The notes under the pieces are model-generated. The model made no database searches, was not told where the DNA came from, and was given only the letters and a program-made list of their open reading frames with translations. A DNA stretch of 64,000 nt from Labedaea rhizosphaerae (GTDB taxonomy: Bacteria; Actinomycetota; Actinomycetes; Mycobacteriales; Pseudonocardiaceae): NCBI RefSeq assembly GCF_004362825.1, contig NZ_SNXZ01000005.1:1-64000 (forward strand), in the 5' to 3' direction. Below are positions 1-8,630 of this stretch, piece after piece (within the stretch, counting starts at the first letter, position 1; every line of letters begins with the position of its first letter). The translations under genes and the position numbers were made by a program.

Positions 1-103
1 AGCAGGACTCAACGTCCAGGAACGATCAGTGCTCACCTGCCGGCCGGCTACCACCAGGAGTGTGCCGGATGACTCACTCCCAGAACTGATTAGGATCGAC
101 ACC

Positions 104-571
104 GTGGCAACCGACGACCTGATGGCCCGGGCCCTGGCCGCTCTGCCCGAAGTGGACGGACCGCTGTCGGTGGAGGTGATCCACCGGCTCGCCGACACAA
201 GCGACCTGGCCACCCCGATGACCATCGCCGAGGTCGCCGACGCGCTGGACCTCTCGCCGCACACCCTGCGCTACTACGAGCGGGTGGGCCTGGTCACCGT
301 CGACCGGGACGCCAACGGCCACCGCAGCTACGACGCGGAAGCCGTGCGCCGCTTGGTGTTCCTGACCCGCATGCGCCTGTCCGGCATGCCCATGCGCGAC
401 CTGCAGCACTACGTCGAGCTGGTCGACAAGGGCGAGCAAACGGTGCCCGAACGGCTCGACATGCTCCTGGAACACCGCGACACCATCCGGCGGCAACTGC
501 GGGAGCTGACGTTGTCGCTGGCCGCCACCGAGTACAAGATCGCTACTTACGGCGGCAACACCGGCGTGTGA
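104..571 (+). CDS. MerR-family transcriptional regulator
   Basis: Predicted DNA-binding regulator of about 155 aa. The MerR winged helix starts near residue 40 (TIAEVADALDLSPHTLRYYE), followed by the second basic segment and a coiled-coil dimerisation helix near residues 100-140. No C-terminal effector domain or cysteine metal site is visible, so the inducer cannot be guessed. An upstream GTG at 29 would extend the frame to 180 aa. I chose the GTG at 104 because AGGA lies about 8 nt before it, while no Shine-Dalgarno sequence precedes the earlier start. The 3' end overlaps the end of a small convergent ORF. Confidence 0.85.
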   Translation: MATDDLMARALAALPEVDGPLSVEVIHRLADTSDLATPMTIAEVADALDLSPHTLRYYERVGLVTVDRDANGHRSYDAEAVRRLVFLTRMRLSGMPMRDLQHYVELVDKGEQTVPERLDMLLEHRDTIRRQLRELTLSLAATEYKIATYGGNTGV

Positions 572-762
572 GGTTCCGCGCTGTCACCGGGGTTCTCGGC
601 CGCTTCGGGCAAGCCGGGCACGAGGTCGTCGAAGTAGGCATAGACGTCCGGGACGGCGCCAGACCCCTTGTCGTACAACGCGATGGCCGCCTCGATGATC
701 CGCTGGGTGGTCTCGTCCACCTGGTCCATGGCGTGTCCAAACTGGGGGTGCCTCCGTGCCAT
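547..762 (-). CDS. small hypothetical protein (about 71 aa)
   Basis: Short acidic reading frame with a predicted helix (DETTQRIIEAAIALYDKG) and a Pro-rich tail; no family recognised. It is convergent with and overlaps the last 25 nt of the MerR gene. The ATG at 762 lies inside a perfect inverted repeat (751-786). Alternative starts are the ATG at 798 (83 aa) or at 729 (60 aa); none has a clear Shine-Dalgarno sequence. Its regular amphipathic helix and GC-rich third positions favour a real gene, but it could be spurious. Confidence 0.4.
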   Translation of the reverse strand: MARRHPQFGHAMDQVDETTQRIIEAAIALYDKGSGAVPDVYAYFDDLVPGLPEAAENPGDSAEPHTPVLPP

Positions 763-786
763 GACGGGGATTTCATGGCACGGAGG
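751..786. repeat. perfect 14-bp inverted repeat, 8-nt spacer
   Basis: Left arm CCTCCGTGCCATGA (751-764) and right arm TCATGGCACGGAGG (773-786) are perfect reverse complements around cggggatt. The repeat spans the likely start of the small minus-strand gene. It could be an operator or an mRNA hairpin occluding that start; no T-tract follows, so it is not an obvious terminator. Confidence 0.6.
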
Positions 787-801
787 CGGGTGGACCACCA
801 G

Positions 802-866
802 CTAGGCACTGTCCTGCGGATCCGTGGTCGCGGTCTTCGCGCCGAGATCCACAGGACAGCGCCTAG
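802..866. terminator. large stem-loop at the 3' end of the ESX gene set
   Basis: Arms 802-822 and 846-866 (21 nt each, 19 complementary) enclose a 23-nt GC-rich loop. The right arm includes the stop codon of the 863-2269 gene, so the structure lies exactly at the 3' end of the type VII set. No U-tract is visible; it is probably a terminator or 3'-end stabiliser of the minus-strand operon. Confidence 0.5.
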
Positions 867-2269
867 GACGCCTCGATCGTGGGGCTTTCGATGTCCGGCG
901 TCTGCGGCTCGAAGAGTTTCGGATCGTCGAGACCGTACTTGCGCTGGTGCTCCTTGTCTTGGTCGCCACCCGCACGGGCGCCGCCCATGGCACCCATCGG
1001 CATGCCGCCCGCCGTGGTGCCGGAGCTCTTCGCCGCGGGGCGGGACTCCTGCTGCTGCCTGCGTTCCTCGCGCGCGCCGCCGATCCCGGCGCCGGTGCGC
1101 GAACCCGGGGCCGCGCCGGTGCGCGAACCGCCCGAGCCGGAGCGGGAGACGCCCTCGGCCGAGCCCATGCCGAGGCTGTTGGTGAGCCCGCTGCCGTGGT
1201 AGGTCGTCCCGGTGCCGCCGGTGGAGTGGTACGGGGTCGTGGTCGGTGACGTGGCCGGGATCGACGAGATCGGCGACGGGGTCACGCTCGACGCATGCGT
1301 GCCGGGCGTCACCGAGGTGTCCTGGCTCGCCGACGGCGTCGGGGACACGTCGCCCAGCGACGAGCCACCGCCCGAGCCACCGCCCGAGCCCGAGGACAGG
1401 GCCGGCTGGTCCTTGCTGCCCCAGTCGGCCAGGTCCTGGGCCTGCTGCGGGGTGTCCGAACCCGCCGCCGCGCCGCCTTGTGGCTGCTCGGCACCGGCGC
1501 TCAGCGTCTGCCCCTGCGCCTCGGGCTGGACGCTCTGGCTGCTGATGCTGGTCATCGCCGTCCGGATCAGGTTGACGATGGCCATGCCGCCCTGCACGAG
1601 CTTCATCAGGTTGTCGCCACTGGCCATGAGCGCGGCGAGCTTCGCGGCGATCCGCAGCGCATACTCCACCGCGATCGCGATGCACGGCGGGATGGCCTCG
1701 GCGATGCTCTCGCCGTTGGTCTCCCCCGCCCGAGCGACGGCCTGCGTCATGATCGGGACGATCTGCGAGACCGCCTCGGCGATCAGCTCGGTGACCTCCG
1801 CGATGCACTGCGCCACGACCTGACCGGCACCGACGATCGCGCTGGCGGTCGAGTTGCTGGCCCCGCCGAGGCCCGCGACGCCGTCGGCGTGCTGCGCGGC
1901 GGCGTTGCGGTACTCGTCCGCGGCCTCCCCGGTCCAGCCGGAGGTCTGCGCGGTGGTCGACGCCCGGTAGTCGCCGGCCAGGTTGCCGAGGTCCGAACCC
2001 GCGGAGCTGAAGTCCTGCGACCCGGACGACACCGAACCCGAGTCGCCGCCCTGCAGCTGCGTGAGCCCCTCACCGAGGAACGACACGAGCGGCGTGAACC
2101 ACGCGAGTCCCGCGGCCGCCAGCCCGGACAACGGGTTGAGGCCCGAGTTGAGGAAGCCGAGCGCGGAGTTCGGCCGGCCGAGCCCCGGTGCGATCCACCC
2201 CTGCGCCTGGATGGCTTGGTCGTTCGCCTGCAGGTCGGCGACCATCTGAGCGGTGTTGGTGTTGGTCAT
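863..2269 (-). CDS. large WXG/PPE-like type VII secretion substrate
   Basis: 468 aa with a helical N-terminal half and a WTG motif at residues 112-114 followed by EAADEYRNAA, as in WXG100/LXG-type ESX substrates. Ala/Val-rich helices around residues 140-240 may be membrane-associated. Residues 270-420 are low-complexity Gly/Ser/Pro/Thr-rich, and the tail is charged. No enzymatic domain is recognised. It is last in the operon; its start overlaps the stop of the EspC-like gene (ATGA), which argues for co-production. Likely an exported ESX protein; its role is unknown. Confidence 0.75.
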   Translation of the reverse strand: MTNTNTAQMVADLQANDQAIQAQGWIAPGLGRPNSALGFLNSGLNPLSGLAAAGLAWFTPLVSFLGEGLTQLQGGDSGSVSSGSQDFSSAGSDLGNLAGDYRASTTAQTSGWTGEAADEYRNAAAQHADGVAGLGGASNSTASAIVGAGQVVAQCIAEVTELIAEAVSQIVPIMTQAVARAGETNGESIAEAIPPCIAIAVEYALRIAAKLAALMASGDNLMKLVQGGMAIVNLIRTAMTSISSQSVQPEAQGQTLSAGAEQPQGGAAAGSDTPQQAQDLADWGSKDQPALSSGSGGGSGGGSSLGDVSPTPSASQDTSVTPGTHASSVTPSPISSIPATSPTTTPYHSTGGTGTTYHGSGLTNSLGMGSAEGVSRSGSGGSRTGAAPGSRTGAGIGGAREERRQQQESRPAAKSSGTTAGGMPMGAMGGARAGGDQDKEHQRKYGLDDPKLFEPQTPDIESPTIEAS

Positions 2270-2574
2270 CGGGGGTACTCCTCGGTCAACTTGGTGGAGT
2301 TGCCGCCGTCGGTGTTCTGGTAGCTGGTGGCCGTGTGGCTGATGCCGGTGGAGAGCTCGGCGACCGAGGACGACGCGGCGGTGATCGTGTTCGCCACCTG
2401 CGTCATCGCGCCGCCGAGCCCGGTGGCGAGGAACTGGGCGAAGACACCGAGCGCGAGGTCGGACAGGCCGCTGGGCAGTTTGCCGCCGATGGCGGACAGT
2501 TGCTCGGCGACGTCGCTGACGCTGGCCGCGTGGCCGTGGAGCTGCTGGGTGTCGACGTCGAATTGGGGACTCAT
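2266..2574 (-). CDS. EspC/WXG100-like type VII secretion target
   Basis: 102-aa helical protein with no signal peptide. It opens with FDVDTQQLHGHAASVSDVAEQ, a pattern typical of the ESX-1 EspC-like (DUF2580) family, and continues with a Gly/Ala-rich hairpin and a second Ser/Thr-rich helix. Such proteins form helical hairpins exported through ESX channels. It overlaps YbaB upstream and the large WXG-like gene downstream by 4 nt each, so translation is coupled. Confidence 0.75.
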   Translation of the reverse strand: MSPQFDVDTQQLHGHAASVSDVAEQLSAIGGKLPSGLSDLALGVFAQFLATGLGGAMTQVANTITAASSSVAELSTGISHTATSYQNTDGGNSTKLTEEYPR

Positions 2575-2972
2575 TGGGTGATCTCCGGAGGGTTGGCGAA
2601 GTAGTCGTCGTCGTCTCGGTCCTTGATCACCGGCACGCCGGCCGGCAGGTGCTGTTTGATCACCTCCAGCGCGGGCCCCTCGCCGAAGTACTTGCTCGAG
2701 ATGCCGGCGATCTGGGTGCTGACCTCGTGCCGCGCCCTGCGCGTGGTGTCCAGGATGAGCCGTGCGAGTTCATGGGATTCCAGCGTTCGAGCTTCGGGGG
2801 TGAGGGTGAGGTCCTCGAGCACGCCGCCCGCGTTGACCTTCACCTCGACCTCGCCACGCGGCGAGCTGACCGTCACCCCGACCTTGCGGAGGCGGGAGCT
2901 GGCGTCCTTGGCCCGCGCCGAGACCTCGCTGATCCGCTTCTCATACTGCGCCAGCCACTCTTGTGGATCCAT
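2571..2972 (-). CDS. YbaB/EbfC-family DNA-binding protein
   Basis: 133 aa. The YbaB/EbfC fold covers about residues 1-100: a long N-terminal helix, then a beta section (VKVNAGGVLEDLTLTPEA) and a C-terminal helix. The family comprises nucleoid-associated proteins, and copies linked to ESX genes are common in actinobacteria. A strong AGGAGGGAAG Shine-Dalgarno sequence supports the start. Its 5' end overlaps the espG-like gene by 32 nt. Confidence 0.8.
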   Translation of the reverse strand: MDPQEWLAQYEKRISEVSARAKDASSRLRKVGVTVSSPRGEVEVKVNAGGVLEDLTLTPEARTLESHELARLILDTTRRARHEVSTQIAGISSKYFGEGPALEVIKQHLPAGVPVIKDRDDDDYFANPPEITQ

Positions 2973-3717
2973 CGTCTTCCCTCCTGGCGCTCATGGCCAA
3001 CTCGTCGATCGCGTGGCGTATTTCGTCCTGGCGCAAGGCGTTGACGCTGATCCACCCGTCCGCGCCGCGGTTGACCCGGACCCGGCCGCGTGGACCGTCC
3101 ACCCAGGACAGATCGGTGCCGATCCGGCCCGCGCCGCGCCGGCTCGCGCCCAGCTGCCCGGTGCCGTTCAGCTCCGGGATGATCCGGCCGAGGTCCTCGA
3201 TGACCGCGGAATCGGCGTCCTGCGGGGAGAGCGTGATCGGCATGGCGATGGCCGACTCGATGTCGGGCACCATCTCGAACAGCTCGTCGGTGAGCGCGCT
3301 CTGCGCCACCCGCTGGATCCGCACGCCGTTGGTCGCCGGGTTCGTCGACAGGTCACCGGTCAGCGGCTGGCGGCACAGCAGCGTCCACGACCGGTAGATC
3401 ATGGCGACGACGCCGACGGTGAGGCCCGGGTCGACCAGCACGAGGTCGACCGAGCCGCGGTACTCCCGCAACGCCGTGACCACCTCGGCGGCCAGGCCCA
3501 GCGGCCCGCGTTCGCCGGCCAGCCCCCTGGCTCGCAAGGTCACCCCGGCCGCGGCCAGCAGGATCTGGCGCTCCCCCTCGATCCGGCCGAACTCGGGCAC
3601 CCGCAACGGGAACGGGAACCGCGTGCCCGCGTGGGTGGCCAGCAGGTCGAGTTCGACGAGTCCGAAGTGGACACCTTGGTCGGCGGGCGGCTCTGGGGTG
3701 GCCGCTTCCTCGGTCAT
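2941..3717 (-). CDS. EspG-family ESX secretion-associated chaperone
   Basis: 258 aa resembling the EspG family, cytosolic chaperones that bind PE/PPE-type substrates and keep them secretion-competent. Visible features are the N-terminal LVELDLLATHAGTRFPFPLR segment typical of EspG, a central beta-rich core and a C-terminal segment with RRGAGRIGTDLSWVDGPRGR. The PPE-like gene just upstream is the obvious client. Its start overlaps the stop of the 111-aa gene. Confidence 0.8.
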   Translation of the reverse strand: MTEEAATPEPPADQGVHFGLVELDLLATHAGTRFPFPLRVPEFGRIEGERQILLAAAGVTLRARGLAGERGPLGLAAEVVTALREYRGSVDLVLVDPGLTVGVVAMIYRSWTLLCRQPLTGDLSTNPATNGVRIQRVAQSALTDELFEMVPDIESAIAMPITLSPQDADSAVIEDLGRIIPELNGTGQLGASRRGAGRIGTDLSWVDGPRGRVRVNRGADGWISVNALRQDEIRHAIDELAMSARREDDGSTRVAGAV

Positions 3718-4049
3718 GTCGCCGTTGGCCCGTCGCTGAGCTGCCAGGCGACCTCGCTGTCGCCCTCCTGGTACCGGTGCACCGTGGCCTGCAGCGCGCG
3801 GTGGTAGCTCGCCAGTTCGGTGTCGGCCGCGCTGACCTCGCCGGTCAGCCCGCTCGGACCGGCCGCGTCACGCAACCGCAGCGCAAGGTGCAGCGCGGGT
3901 GGCGCCGAGCCGAGCAACGGGTTGTGCTCGCCGAGCCGCTGCGCGGAGGACACCAGCCCGTTGGTCTGGTCGGCGATGTCGACCAGCGCGCGGACCTGGT
4001 CGACCAGCTCCTCGGGCAGGAGTTCGTAGCCCTGCTTCTTAGAGGCCAA
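3714..4049 (-). CDS. small helical protein in the ESX operon
   Basis: 111 aa, mostly helical, unnamed. It starts at a TTG with GGGAG 7 nt upstream and overlaps the PPE-like gene by 11 nt; its stop overlaps the espG-like start. Its size and position fit an EspC-like or PE-like partner that pairs with the PPE-like protein, but no WXG motif is seen. Assignment rests on context. Confidence 0.65.
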   Translation of the reverse strand: MASKKQGYELLPEELVDQVRALVDIADQTNGLVSSAQRLGEHNPLLGSAPPALHLALRLRDAAGPSGLTGEVSAADTELASYHRALQATVHRYQEGDSEVAWQLSDGPTAT

Positions 4050-5136
4050 TGTTGCGCTCCCTGTCCGTCAGCTCCCCGATCACCGAGGAACTGGTCCGCT
4101 CATCCAGCGAGAAGAGCCCGTTCTCCACGTTCGGCAGGCGGTTGGTGCGCCGCTTGTCGTCGTCACCGCCCATGCCCCGGCCCATCGGCGGGTACATGCC
4201 CATCGGGCCGCCGGCCCCGCGCTTGGCGGCCGCGTTGCTCAGCGCGGCGTTCTCGGCGGCCAGCACGCTCTGCACGCCACCGGGACCGGCGCCGGTCAGG
4301 GCACCGGGACTCGGCGCGTTGCCGGTGCCGCCCGCGCCGCCGCCGGTGAGCCGCGACCACGGCACCCCACCGCCGGTGCCGCCACCGGTCAGCCCGCCAC
4401 CGCCGGCCGAGGCTGGGCTCGTGTACCCGGGATCGTCGACGCCGTAGGAGCGGGCGTCGGTGTCGCCGGGCTGCGGCGGCACTACCTGGTGGCTGCTGGC
4501 CCGCAGGCTTTCCTCGTAGGTCTGCATGACCCGCACGGCTTCGGCCTTCTGCGCCCCCGCCACCGCGTCACCGGTGAAGATCCGCGCGCCACCGATGATC
4601 ACCGCGTTGAGCGGTGGCATCGGACCGGCACCCACGGCGCTCGACATCAGCGTCACCGGGTCCGGCGGCGGTGGCGGCATGTTGGTGCGCGCGACCGCGA
4701 GCGCGTCACCGGCGTCGCTCGCCGCCTTCTGCACCGTGCCGGCCCGGGCGCCGACGTTCCAGACGCGGTCGCTCAGCTCCGCGAGCCGGTCAGCGGCGAC
4801 CTCGGCCGCGCGGCCCTGCCAGTTCGAACGCAACGCGTCGCCCTGGCTGCGCAGCGCGTCAGCCGACGCGGTGAGGGCCTCGCTGTGCCGGCCCCACTCG
4901 TCGGCGACGCCGGCGACGTCGCCCACGTCCGCGTCCTCACCCCACAGCATCTGGTAGAGCTGCTCGTGGGTGTACGCGTTCCAGTGCGTGTCGCCCGGCG
5001 GCGTGGGGGACGAGAAGAACTCCGCCCACACGCTGTCGAGCGCGTTGGTCAGGGTCGACGTGAGCGACCCCAACGGCCCGTCCGGACTCAGGACCCCGGT
5101 GACCGTGCTCGCCAGCTCTTCGACAGTTTCGAACAC
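4039..5136 (-). CDS. PPE-like/WXG type VII secretion substrate
   Basis: 365 aa. The N-terminal 160 residues are helical with a WQG turn at 106-108 (RSNWQGRAAEVAADRL), as in PPE/WXG proteins. The segment after residue 225 is Gly-rich, low complexity, with a charged tail containing NRLPNVENGLFSLDE. It is the first gene of the set and the probable EspG client. No ESX membrane component (EccB/C/D/E) lies in the window, so export would need apparatus encoded elsewhere. Confidence 0.75.
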   Translation of the reverse strand: MFETVEELASTVTGVLSPDGPLGSLTSTLTNALDSVWAEFFSSPTPPGDTHWNAYTHEQLYQMLWGEDADVGDVAGVADEWGRHSEALTASADALRSQGDALRSNWQGRAAEVAADRLAELSDRVWNVGARAGTVQKAASDAGDALAVARTNMPPPPPDPVTLMSSAVGAGPMPPLNAVIIGGARIFTGDAVAGAQKAEAVRVMQTYEESLRASSHQVVPPQPGDTDARSYGVDDPGYTSPASAGGGGLTGGGTGGGVPWSRLTGGGAGGTGNAPSPGALTGAGPGGVQSVLAAENAALSNAAAKRGAGGPMGMYPPMGRGMGGDDDKRRTNRLPNVENGLFSLDERTSSSVIGELTDRERNIGL

Positions 5137-5217
5137 AGCGCAGAGAGTGACATGTGAAGATCCCGCAGGGCGAGAGCTGGGCGGCGGACATCTATGTCCC
5201 CTGAGGAAAACCGCAGG

Positions 5218-7407
5218 TCAGGCCGCGTCGATCAGGTGAGCTTGCAGCCGCGCGTGCCGGAACTGGTAGACCGCCCCGACCTGGCGCAGCACCCCCCGCC
5301 GGCACGCGTCGTCGAGGAAGGCGGCCACCGACCACGGCAGCCGGCCGGTCAGCGGCAGCCAGACCCGCGCGAACACCAGCCACTGGCCCCACGCGCTCAG
5401 GCAGGTCCCGATCGCGAGCCCGACCACCGCGCCGATCGCGAGGTCGCGCGGGATCGCGGCCGGGTCCAGGTGGCCGAGCGCGACCGCGCTCATCACCAGG
5501 TGGGCGAGGCCGAGCACCAACCCCAGGCCGAGGAACTCGACAACGACTATCGCCCGGTTGGTGCGCAGCAGGCCGCTGGGGCCGACGACCGATCTGATGT
5601 CGACCGGGGCTTCGAACCCGGCCATCAGCCCCCACCAGAGCCCGGTGAGCGTCCCCATCACGGCCCCGGTCACGAGACCGCCGAGGAACCCGAACCCGAC
5701 CAGGCCCATGGGGTTGTGCCCGGCGGCGTTCCCGAGACCCAGGATCAGGCCGACGCAGATCCCGCCGGCCACGCCGATCAGGAATCTGGGCCCCAGCCTG
5801 CTCCGCAGCTGCCGCGACCCGCCCCGGGCACGCAGCCGGACCCGCGCCGGCTCCAGGGCTCCACCCGCGCGCGCGATCACCACGGCGTGCCCGACCCCGA
5901 AGGCCAGCCCGAACCCGAGCACGTTCTCCACCGCGATCACGAACGCGTTGGCCTCGGTGGGAACCGGCGGGCCGGCCAGCCAGATCAGCAGGCCCGTGAG
6001 CAGCCCGACGGCGAGCCCGCCCACCAGCCCGACGACCAGCGCGCGGGCACCGCGGCGCATCGCGGTGCCCAGCTGCCACCAGGCCAGGTCGGCGCTGCCG
6101 ATCTGCTCGAGGTGCCGGGCGAGGTAGCCGAGCCAGCCGCGCGCGCGTTCGGTGTCCCAGCGCGCGTCCTGGTGCTGGTAGACGGTCGGGATGAAGCTGC
6201 CGAGCAGGTGGTCCTCGAGCTCGTACTGGCTGCCGAACCGCGCGGTGTCCAGCAGCACGGCGGGATCGGGGCCGTCGGCGTCGCTGTAGATGGCGCGGGC
6301 GAGCCCGACCATCAGCGGAGTGGTCAGCACCGCGCGCAGGTTGACGCACTCCGGGCGCTCCGGGTGCTCCTTCAGCTCGGTGAGCACGGGATCCCACAGG
6401 GTCGCGCCCGCGTCCTTGCGCGTGGTCCGGGGCAGGTAGTCGAACAGGTCGGTGACGGTGAGGTCGGTCAGCCGGACGGCCGCGGCGGCGGTCAGGGCGG
6501 CCGAGCGGGCGGCGGTCAGGAATTCGCCGGGGCGGCTGGTGACCAGCAGCGGCAGGGTCGTGGCGTTGAGCTTGCGCAGGGCGTCGCGGTGCAGGCCGGC
6601 GGCGAGCTCGTCGAAGCCGTCCAGCACGGGCAGGATGCGACCGGCGTCGACCAGGACGGTCGCGAGGTCCGGACCGTCGTGGCCGGTGGTCGCCAGCGAC
6701 GGGAAGTCGCGTGTGAGCCGGTCGGCCAGCCAGTCCCGGAACGCGGTGGTGGTCGGGTCCCAGGACCCGGGGTTGACGATGACCGGCACCGGGTCGCTTC
6801 GATCGCGGATGCGCAGCAGCTCCAGGGCGAACCGCGCGGCGAGCACGGACTTGCCCGACCCCGCGCGCCCGAGCACGACCAGCCGCCCGGACGGGATCCG
6901 CCGGTAGACGGTGGCGATGTCGTGCAGCCGGCCGGCCAGGTCCAGCGGTTTGGCCCGCTCCCCGGGCAGCACCCGGCAGATGTTCTCCCAGTGGTCCATG
7001 ACCGTGCTGGGGGCCAGCTCCCAGCGGACCGGCAGCGGGAACGGATCCTGGATCCCGCGCAGCTCCTCCTCGCGCTTGAGGCGTCCTTCGACCACCAGCG
7101 CGAGCTCGCCGGCGGCCTCCGCCAACCGCCGCTCCGACGCCGACTCGACCCGGTTGCCGTTGCCGGGCGGCGCTTCCGGCAAGTCCTGCCCACCCACCGC
7201 GGCCAGCATCTGGGCCCGCTCGTCGGAGCCGAGCTCGAGCGCGTCGGCGAGCAGCCGCACGGTCTCGATCTGAGGGTTGGCGCTCTCGCCGTTCTCGAAC
7301 CGGCGGATGGTCCGCGCGGAGACACCCGACGAGGTCCCGAGTTCCTGTTGCGTCAGCCCCTTCTGCAGCCGGAACTGCCGGAGCAACACACTGAACTGGC
7401 TCGTCAC
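5218..7407 (-). CDS. HTH-NACHT NTPase with C-terminal membrane domain
   Basis: About 729 aa from the GTG at 7407. An XRE-type HTH occupies about residues 5-60 (LTQQELGTSSGVSARTIRRF). A NACHT NTPase follows, with Walker A GRAGSGKS near 180-187, Walker B ILPVLDGFDEL near 258-268 and LVTSRPGEF near 288-296. The last third carries about six Gly/Leu-rich membrane segments and ends with a conserved-looking QFRHARLQAHL motif. NACHT proteins are STAND signalling ATPases, and some bacterial ones act in phage defence. The HTH plus membrane array suggests a regulatory or sensing role; no ligand is evident. It is divergent from the zinc-ribbon gene. An in-frame extension to 7440 is possible. Confidence 0.85.
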   Translation of the reverse strand: MTSQFSVLLRQFRLQKGLTQQELGTSSGVSARTIRRFENGESANPQIETVRLLADALELGSDERAQMLAAVGGQDLPEAPPGNGNRVESASERRLAEAAGELALVVEGRLKREEELRGIQDPFPLPVRWELAPSTVMDHWENICRVLPGERAKPLDLAGRLHDIATVYRRIPSGRLVVLGRAGSGKSVLAARFALELLRIRDRSDPVPVIVNPGSWDPTTTAFRDWLADRLTRDFPSLATTGHDGPDLATVLVDAGRILPVLDGFDELAAGLHRDALRKLNATTLPLLVTSRPGEFLTAARSAALTAAAAVRLTDLTVTDLFDYLPRTTRKDAGATLWDPVLTELKEHPERPECVNLRAVLTTPLMVGLARAIYSDADGPDPAVLLDTARFGSQYELEDHLLGSFIPTVYQHQDARWDTERARGWLGYLARHLEQIGSADLAWWQLGTAMRRGARALVVGLVGGLAVGLLTGLLIWLAGPPVPTEANAFVIAVENVLGFGLAFGVGHAVVIARAGGALEPARVRLRARGGSRQLRSRLGPRFLIGVAGGICVGLILGLGNAAGHNPMGLVGFGFLGGLVTGAVMGTLTGLWWGLMAGFEAPVDIRSVVGPSGLLRTNRAIVVVEFLGLGLVLGLAHLVMSAVALGHLDPAAIPRDLAIGAVVGLAIGTCLSAWGQWLVFARVWLPLTGRLPWSVAAFLDDACRRGVLRQVGAVYQFRHARLQAHLIDAA

Positions 7408-7514
7408 ACAGCGCACCCTATCCAACGCGGCCCGCCACAAGCGGCGGGTCCGAGGTTGTCAACGCCGCGGCAGCGGCCGACGATAACCACCTGAGACGGC
7501 ACGACGGAGGCAGC

Positions 7515-7679
7515 ATGACGGGCGGCTATTCCATACCGCCAGGACGCTCGCATGGCCGCGAGTTGTACCTGCGCTGCCGTGCCTGCGCCGAGGAGATCGG
7601 GCCCGTGTTCCGGGTGCCGGCCAAGTGCCCGAAATGCCAGGCGCCGAAGAGCGAGCTGGCCAAGGTCGAGCGCCGGTGA
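7515..7679 (+). CDS. tiny zinc-ribbon-like protein (54 aa)
   Basis: ATG at 7515 is preceded by GGAGG 4 nt away. The 54-residue product has two CxxC-type knuckles (CRAC and CPKC) spaced as in a zinc ribbon, with a basic tail KSELAKVERR. It ends 3 nt before the membrane-protein gene, so the two are probably co-transcribed. No family name can be given; such ribbons often mediate protein or nucleic-acid contacts. Confidence 0.7.
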   Translation: MTGGYSIPPGRSHGRELYLRCRACAEEIGPVFRVPAKCPKCQAPKSELAKVERR

Positions 7680-7682
7680 CGC

Positions 7683-8630
7683 ATGCCGGGTGACTCCTTG
7701 AAGGACCTGACCGAGGTCTTCACCCGGCGGTTCCTGCTCAACGCCTTGCTGCCGACCTTCGTGTTCGCCGCCGCGACGGCCACCTTGATCGTCCACAGCA
7801 CCGCCGGTCTCCCAGCTGCCGCCGCCTGGTGGGGCCGGCTCGATGCGCTCACCAAGATCGCGATGGCCCTGCTCGTCGCCGTGTGCACGTTCTTCCTGTC
7901 CTCGGCCGTGGCGAGCCAGTGGCGCGGGTTGATCCGCCTATACGAGGGCTACCCGTTGGTCGGCCTGCTGGGACGGTTTCAGCGGTCCGCGCCGGGGATC
8001 TCTGCCCACGAAGCGCGGCGAGCCCGGCTCGCGGACACCAGCCGCGCCGAGGTGACCGACCAGTACTACAGGTACCCACCAGAGGACACCGACGAGGGGC
8101 CGATCCCGGTGTTGCCTACCCGCCTCGGGAACATCCTGCTCGCCGGTGAGTACTACTCGACCGACCACTACAAGATCGACTGTGTTGTCTTCTGGCCCCG
8201 GCTGTTCCCGCTGCTACCACCCGCGTTCCGGACCAACTACCAAGCGGCGCAGGCCAATGCCGAATTCCCGTTGGTGGTGTCGTTCGAAGCCGCGGTGGCC
8301 ACGGTGATCGGAGCAACGGCAGTGCTGCTCGGGCACGGCGCGCCGCTGTTGTTCGCCGGTGTCGTGCTCGTTGGCGCCGCGCTGTCCTACGGCGCGTACG
8401 TCACCGCCTTGACTGGAGCGACCGAGTTGGCCGAGCAGCAGCGCACCGCGTGGGACCTCTACCGCGACCGGCTGCTGCGGCAGTGGCCGTCGGTCCTGGA
8501 CGTTCGGGACGAAGAAGAGGCATTCGAGCACATCTACGGATTCGTGGTGCAGGGCTTCCGACCGCAATGGGATCGTCCGCACCGCCGATACCTGCGCCGC
8601 CACCCCGCCCCGCCGGATCAAGGCGACTGA
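7683..8630 (+). CDS. conserved membrane protein of unknown function
   Basis: 315 aa. Two hydrophobic segments near the N-terminus (residues about 17-40 and 57-78), a soluble middle with EYYSTDHYKIDCVVFWPRLFPLLP, then two more membrane segments near 205-255 and a charged cytosolic tail. It directly follows the zinc-ribbon gene and is divergent from the NACHT gene. Function is unrecognised; context allows a role as membrane partner of either neighbour. Confidence 0.75.
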   Translation: MPGDSLKDLTEVFTRRFLLNALLPTFVFAAATATLIVHSTAGLPAAAAWWGRLDALTKIAMALLVAVCTFFLSSAVASQWRGLIRLYEGYPLVGLLGRFQRSAPGISAHEARRARLADTSRAEVTDQYYRYPPEDTDEGPIPVLPTRLGNILLAGEYYSTDHYKIDCVVFWPRLFPLLPPAFRTNYQAAQANAEFPLVVSFEAAVATVIGATAVLLGHGAPLLFAGVVLVGAALSYGAYVTALTGATELAEQQRTAWDLYRDRLLRQWPSVLDVRDEEEAFEHIYGFVVQGFRPQWDRPHRRYLRRHPAPPDQGD

